Source: an uncultured Bacilli bacterium
GTDB taxonomy: Bacteria > Bacillota_I > Bacilli_A > RFN20 > CAG-826
Direction: 5' to 3'
Length of the DNA stretch: 9,285 nucleotides
Assembly: GCA_934133115.1 (NCBI GenBank)
Contig: CAKPAV010000049.1
Coordinates: forward strand, 1-9,285
The position numbers and the translations under genes are program-made. The notes under the pieces were generated by a model. The model worked only from the letters and a program-made list of their open reading frames with translations, was not told the origin of the DNA and did no database searches. Below are positions 5,631-9,285 of the stretch, piece by piece; within the stretch, counting starts at the first letter, position 1, and each line of letters starts with the position of its first letter.

Positions 5631-8600
5631 ATTTTCTCTTCAATTTTAGCGTCCATTATTGATAATAAATACACGTGTATTGGTTGATTAAATCTTTGAC
5701 GAATATAATTAGCGTATGTTTTTAATTGCAAAACATATGCCTCATCATCAATATGTTTAGTTTTATAATCAATGATTTTAATTTCATCATCTTTAACAAT
5801 TAATAAGTCAATAATACCTTGCACATTATTTACTTCATCAAAGAATGGATATTCCTTTAGTATAGTAGCGTTATTTAAATCATCAAAAACTGATAATTGA
5901 AGTACTTTATCAATTAAATGTTTTTGATATTTATCTTCAATAAAACTTGTATCTTTACTAATAAAGTCCGTTAATTCTAACAAGAGGTGTAATTGATTAC
6001 CGAAGTTAAGCAATTCTTCATTGATACTTTCATCCATTACCTTTGAGGCTTTAGAGTGTGCTGGTTGTTCTTTAAGAGCAATATTAGTATTATGTAATTC
6101 TAATAAATTATCTAAATATATTTCATTTGGTTTTTCTTTTAAGCGAACTTCTTCAATTTCTTTTGGTACTCTTTTAATAATATTAGTTCCATCTTCAAAA
6201 TAAGAAACAAAATCCAAAAAGTTTTTAGCGGAACTTAATAATTTAACATTTTTTTCATTTTCTTCATTAACAAGCAAAATTGATTTTTCTTTTGTGCGAG
6301 TTAAAGCTACATAAAATAAGCGCATTCTTTCGGATATATTTGCGCATTGTTCCATATAATTATGTACAAAACTAATAATACTTGTTTTGTCAGTTGTTAC
6401 TAATGGTAAAACAATACCATAGTTTTTAGAAATATTAAAACGACCATATTCATTTTGTTTCTTTTTAAATTCATTTTCTAATTCCGGAAAATAAATGATT
6501 CCAAATTCTAGTCCTTTTGATGTATGAATAGACATAATTTTTATAACATTTGTCGTATCATCATTTGTTGCTGCATCAATATCTTTTTCTTTTTTAGTAT
6601 CATTAATGTATTCTAAAAAATCATCAAAGGAATAATCTAATGCTTCCATACTTTTAGAAGCATCAATTAATTTATTAATAAGATCTTCATTTGTTGCTAC
6701 ATTTCCAATTAAAATACATTTATTCAAAACATCTAAGGTGGTAAATAGTTTAACTATTAATTCAGAAAGCGGTAATGAATCAACTAAATCACTGATACTT
6801 TTCATATCTAAATATGCTTTAGTTTCAAATAGATGATTATGAATCACACTATCATATATTTCTTCGTCAGTATTGTTATAAACAAATGAGCGCATTAAAC
6901 CCACTAAAGCTACTTTAAAGTTAACATCATAAGTCTCTTTTTTAATAGAAGACACAACAATTAATGCATCTGTAAAAACCATTCCAACTTTTGAGGAAAG
7001 CAATTTTTCTGGCGAATAAAGACGTAATGGCAATTGATATTTATCAAATACCTTCTTATAAATATCAAACGATTTCTTTTTATCAATAAGAATAGCAAAA
7101 TCTTTAAATTCGACATTGCGAAGTTCTTTTTTGTTTTTATCATAAACTTTATAATCATTATTTATTTTATTTACAATATCTTCCGCAATTAAAGTAGCTT
7201 CTACTTCAGCGGCTTTTTGTTTACCTTTTTCTAAAGTATAAACTATTTTTTCTATGTTATTATATTGGTTACAATTACCAAATTTATCATAATCTTTATT
7301 TCCTGAAGTCGTAATATGATCAATTTTATAGTCAACTGCCCCGATTTTTTTAGACATTAACTTTGAAAACATCATGTTTAAATCATCAATTACTTCATGT
7401 CTACTTCTAAAGTTAAAACTTAAATCAATTTTTTCTCCACCAATACCATTTTTATAATTTTCATATTTACTTTGGAAAATATCACAATTAGCGTTTCTAA
7501 AAGCGTAAATTGATTGTTTTGTGTCTCCAACCATAAAGATGTTATTATCACCTAATGCTTGTACTAAATCTTCTTGAATATCCGAAGTGTCTTGATATTC
7601 ATCAACCATGATAAATTTAATGTTTTCTTTTAACTCTTTATTAATTATTGGATCGTGCACTAATTTAAGCGCCATTTTGGCAATATCCGAAAAAGAAAAA
7701 GCATGTTTTTTAAACTTAAAATCAGTTAATTTTTGATCTACTTCTAAAGCGATATCAAATAAGACTTGATAAGCATTTTTGTATACTTCATCTTTAACTA
7801 TTTCTTTAATTTCTTCACTTGTACCAAGATTAAGTTGTTGAAGATTTTTCATAATATCTTTTATAGTCTCACGTAATTTTTTATCTTCTTCGCTTAACCC
7901 TCTAGCAGTTTTAAATTTCACTTCTATTATCTTATTAATAAGTTCATCGTAATCTTTAATACTTAATAAAGGCGTAACAATATCATAAATTTCATCTGCA
8001 TAATCACTATTTTCTAAATCATTAGATAAAATAAGCATCTCATTAAGTTGTTCTAAACAAAATTGACATACTATATTGATTAAATTATCAATATAAGCAT
8101 CGCTAAACACTTCTTGGCATTTATTTTTCAAATAACCAACTTTATCAACTTCATAATCTGCTTGCTTTAAAATACCTGTAATAAAATATTTAATATCTGC
8201 ATCATTTTTATCAATAAAGTCATTTATAAACTTTAAAAAACTTGGATCTTTTTCTTCGTATTTTCGATTAAAAATATCATCAATATAATGATGCATTTTA
8301 ATATTTAAAATATTTTCTTCAATGATAGAAATATCTTTAGGTAAAGAAAAATAATAACTATATTTTTTTACTAAAGATAAAGAAAAAGCATCAAATGTTG
8401 TAACGTTGCTTCCTTCAATTTGATCCGCTAAATCAAATAATCCATCATTTCTTAAAGCAGCAATGATACGATCTTTCATTTCATGGGCCGCGGCATTTGA
8501 GAAAGTTAAAACTAACAACTCATCAACACGAGCTTCTTTATTTTTAATAATACGAAACATACGTTCAGTTAAAACTGCTGTTTTTCCTGATCCTGCACCA

Positions 8601-8665
8601 GCAGAAACAATGGTATTTTTTCCACGCGTTGTAATTGCGTATTCTTGATCACTAGTCCAAGCCAT
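5624..8665 (-). CDS. addA: ATP-dependent helicase/nuclease subunit A (AddA), 1013 aa
   Basis: Catalytic UvrD-like helicase plus RecB-type nuclease of AddAB, which resects double-strand breaks and loads RecA (the Bacillota counterpart of RecBCD). Helicase motifs appear in order: Q-motif WTSDQEYAI (3-11), Walker A SAGAGSGKT (21-29), LVLTFSNAAAHEMKDRI (51-67), Walker B MVDEYQDT (353-360), GDTKQSIYAFR (380-390), NFRSR (418-422), IHTSKGLEF (713-721) and RLFYVALTRTK (782-792). The C-terminal PD-(D/E)XK nuclease shows His893, Asp953 (GIIDLL), Asp966 and Lys968 (IDYKTK), and the Q-x3-Y motif (QLKTY, 980-984), so it appears intact. It is about 200 residues shorter than B. subtilis AddA (about 1230), the difference lying in helicase insert regions and linkers. 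The ATG overlaps the addB stop by one base, with ribosome site AAAGGAG upstream, which gives the usual addB-addA order. Confidence 0.97.
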   Translation of the reverse strand: MAWTSDQEYAITTRGKNTIVSAGAGSGKTAVLTERMFRIIKNKEARVDELLVLTFSNAAAHEMKDRIIAALRNDGLFDLADQIEGSNVTTFDAFSLSLVKKYSYYFSLPKDISIIEENILNIKMHHYIDDIFNRKYEEKDPSFLKFINDFIDKNDADIKYFITGILKQADYEVDKVGYLKNKCQEVFSDAYIDNLINIVCQFCLEQLNEMLILSNDLENSDYADEIYDIVTPLLSIKDYDELINKIIEVKFKTARGLSEEDKKLRETIKDIMKNLQQLNLGTSEEIKEIVKDEVYKNAYQVLFDIALEVDQKLTDFKFKKHAFSFSDIAKMALKLVHDPIINKELKENIKFIMVDEYQDTSDIQEDLVQALGDNNIFMVGDTKQSIYAFRNANCDIFQSKYENYKNGIGGEKIDLSFNFRSRHEVIDDLNMMFSKLMSKKIGAVDYKIDHITTSGNKDYDKFGNCNQYNNIEKIVYTLEKGKQKAAEVEATLIAEDIVNKINNDYKVYDKNKKELRNVEFKDFAILIDKKKSFDIYKKVFDKYQLPLRLYSPEKLLSSKVGMVFTDALIVVSSIKKETYDVNFKVALVGLMRSFVYNNTDEEIYDSVIHNHLFETKAYLDMKSISDLVDSLPLSELIVKLFTTLDVLNKCILIGNVATNEDLINKLIDASKSMEALDYSFDDFLEYINDTKKEKDIDAATNDDTTNVIKIMSIHTSKGLEFGIIYFPELENEFKKKQNEYGRFNISKNYGIVLPLVTTDKTSIISFVHNYMEQCANISERMRLFYVALTRTKEKSILLVNEENEKNVKLLSSAKNFLDFVSYFEDGTNIIKRVPKEIEEVRLKEKPNEIYLDNLLELHNTNIALKEQPAHSKASKVMDESINEELLNFGNQLHLLLELTDFISKDTSFIEDKYQKHLIDKVLQLSVFDDLNNATILKEYPFFDEVNNVQGIIDLLIVKDDEIKIIDYKTKHIDDEAYVLQLKTYANYIRQRFNQPIHVYLLSIMDAKIEEKIL

Positions 8666-9285
8666 TATTTTTTATCTCCTTTTGGTGGTAATTTAATTGA
8701 AATGACATCATCATCTTCTACTGAACATATATTCTTAAAATTACAATATTGGCATGCTTTATTTCCACTACCAATCATTTTAGGATTAATTTCAAATTCA
8801 CCTTTTTTAATCAATTCATCCGCTTTTAAGAAATTATTTTTCGTTAATTCGATAATCGCGGCAAATTCGTCTTTACTAAATACTTTCGCATTCTTAGCTA
8901 ATTGTCCAGTACCTATTAATTTAAGTGATTTAATATAACTAGAATTAGCGTAAGTTTTATCAAAAGTAGATAATTTACTTAAATCATCTAATGATTCTCC
9001 CACTAATTCAAAAGTATCTTGATAAAATGATTTCTGGTCTTCCATAGGCACATCTTTATCACTTACACCAAGAGGTTGTAAATAAAAACCAATTAATTCT
9101 TTATTGTTAAATTTATTATTACCTTTAAGTAATAATGCATAAGTTGGTAGTTGCATAGAATAACCATATTCTACTTGACGTTCATCAAAAACTTCGCTAC
9201 CAGTCTTATAATCAATAATGGAATAATAATCATTAATACCATCTGTGGTAATCATTATTTTATCAATTTTTCCATTAATTGATAC
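8665..9285 (-). CDS. addB: ATP-dependent helicase/nuclease subunit B (AddB), C-terminal 206 residues (cut by window edge)
   Basis: The 3' end of the gene for the AddA partner. The frame is open to the right edge, so the ATG at 9253-9255 is internal. The visible part is the C-terminal RecB-type nuclease domain: GKIDKI carries the first catalytic Asp, IIDYKTG the Asp and Lys, and MQLPTYALLL the Gln and Tyr that follow. Near the end, ACQYCNFKNIC gives Cys-x2-Cys-x5-Cys, the same spacing as the C-terminal three ligands of the AddB iron-sulfur cluster in B. subtilis. The fourth Cys is expected further N-terminal, outside the window. This arrangement, and addA directly downstream with a TAATG overlap, identify it as AddB rather than another RecB-like nuclease. 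All nuclease and cluster residues that should be visible are present. Confidence 0.95.
   Translation of the reverse strand, partial: VSINGKIDKIMITTDGINDYYSIIDYKTGSEVFDERQVEYGYSMQLPTYALLLKGNNKFNNKELIGFYLQPLGVSDKDVPMEDQKSFYQDTFELVGESLDDLSKLSTFDKTYANSSYIKSLKLIGTGQLAKNAKVFSKDEFAAIIELTKNNFLKADELIKKGEFEINPKMIGSGNKACQYCNFKNICSVEDDDVISIKLPPKGDKK

Noticed and set aside
6961..7158. A 65-codon minus-strand frame inside addA
   Set aside because: It lies wholly within intact AddA in another frame, is rich in Lys and Ile as random AT-rich sequence would be, and shows no domain.
8645..8938. Plus-strand open frame opposite the addB/addA junction
   Set aside because: It is antisense to conserved AddB nuclease and iron-sulfur residues and has no recognisable domain or ribosome site, so it is taken as a shadow.
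1..9285. Use of UGA as tryptophan, suspected from the low G+C and Mollicutes-like composition
   Set aside because: Conserved Trp residues (PurA QWGDEG, PurB RWFHYG, flavoprotein GGWLND, AddA AWTSDQ) are all TGG, and no gene needs a read-through UGA.

Overview
The window is very AT-rich (roughly 30% G+C by eye) and every gene lies on the minus strand. The proteins are of Bacillota type: an addB-addA recombination helicase-nuclease pair, purA-purB, and an ArsR/SmtB-type metal-regulated P-type ATPase cassette. All Trp codons inside conserved motifs are TGG, and every visible stop is TAA or TAG, so the standard bacterial code is in use rather than the UGA=Trp code of many mycoplasmas. I infer a low-GC Bacillota or a Tenericutes-like Bacilli lineage (Erysipelotrichales/RF39/Acholeplasma neighbourhood). 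The exact taxon cannot be settled from this sequence.

Reading in the direction of transcription (high to low coordinates), there are three units. (1) 9285 to about 5590: the 3' end of addB, then complete addA, joined by a TAATG stop/start overlap. Together they make the double-strand-break processing helicase-nuclease. A weak terminator-like inverted repeat follows and includes the addA stop codon. (2) 5603 to about 1471: a candidate promoter, a leader with a nested inverted repeat, an FAD-dependent dehydrogenase of the COG2509 type, purA and purB. These three genes are joined by two more TAATG overlaps and end at a clear intrinsic terminator at 1471-1497. PurA and PurB are the two steps from IMP to AMP; the flavoprotein's link to them is unknown. 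(3) 1437 to the left edge: a good sigma-A-type promoter with an ArsR-family operator, an ArsR/SmtB metal sensor, a stand-alone heavy-metal-associated (HMA) domain protein, and the N-terminal third of a Zn/Cd-type P1B ATPase cut by the window edge. This looks like a self-regulated metal efflux module: the sensor releases DNA when metal binds, and the ATPase exports the metal, perhaps with the HMA protein as a separate metal-binding partner.

No stretch over 300 bases lacks a gene. The non-coding gaps are about 72 bp (931-1002), 147 bp (1360-1506) and 117 bp (5507-5623), and each holds regulatory-looking structure listed below. I see no RNA gene, mobile element, CRISPR array or plus-strand gene. 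The window is mostly housekeeping. The points most worth a second look are the operator/leader unit that occurs twice in the metal cassette, the COG2509 flavoprotein coupled to purA-purB, its leader inverted repeat, and a changed IMP-loop motif in PurA. I found nothing that I can support as a wholly new system.
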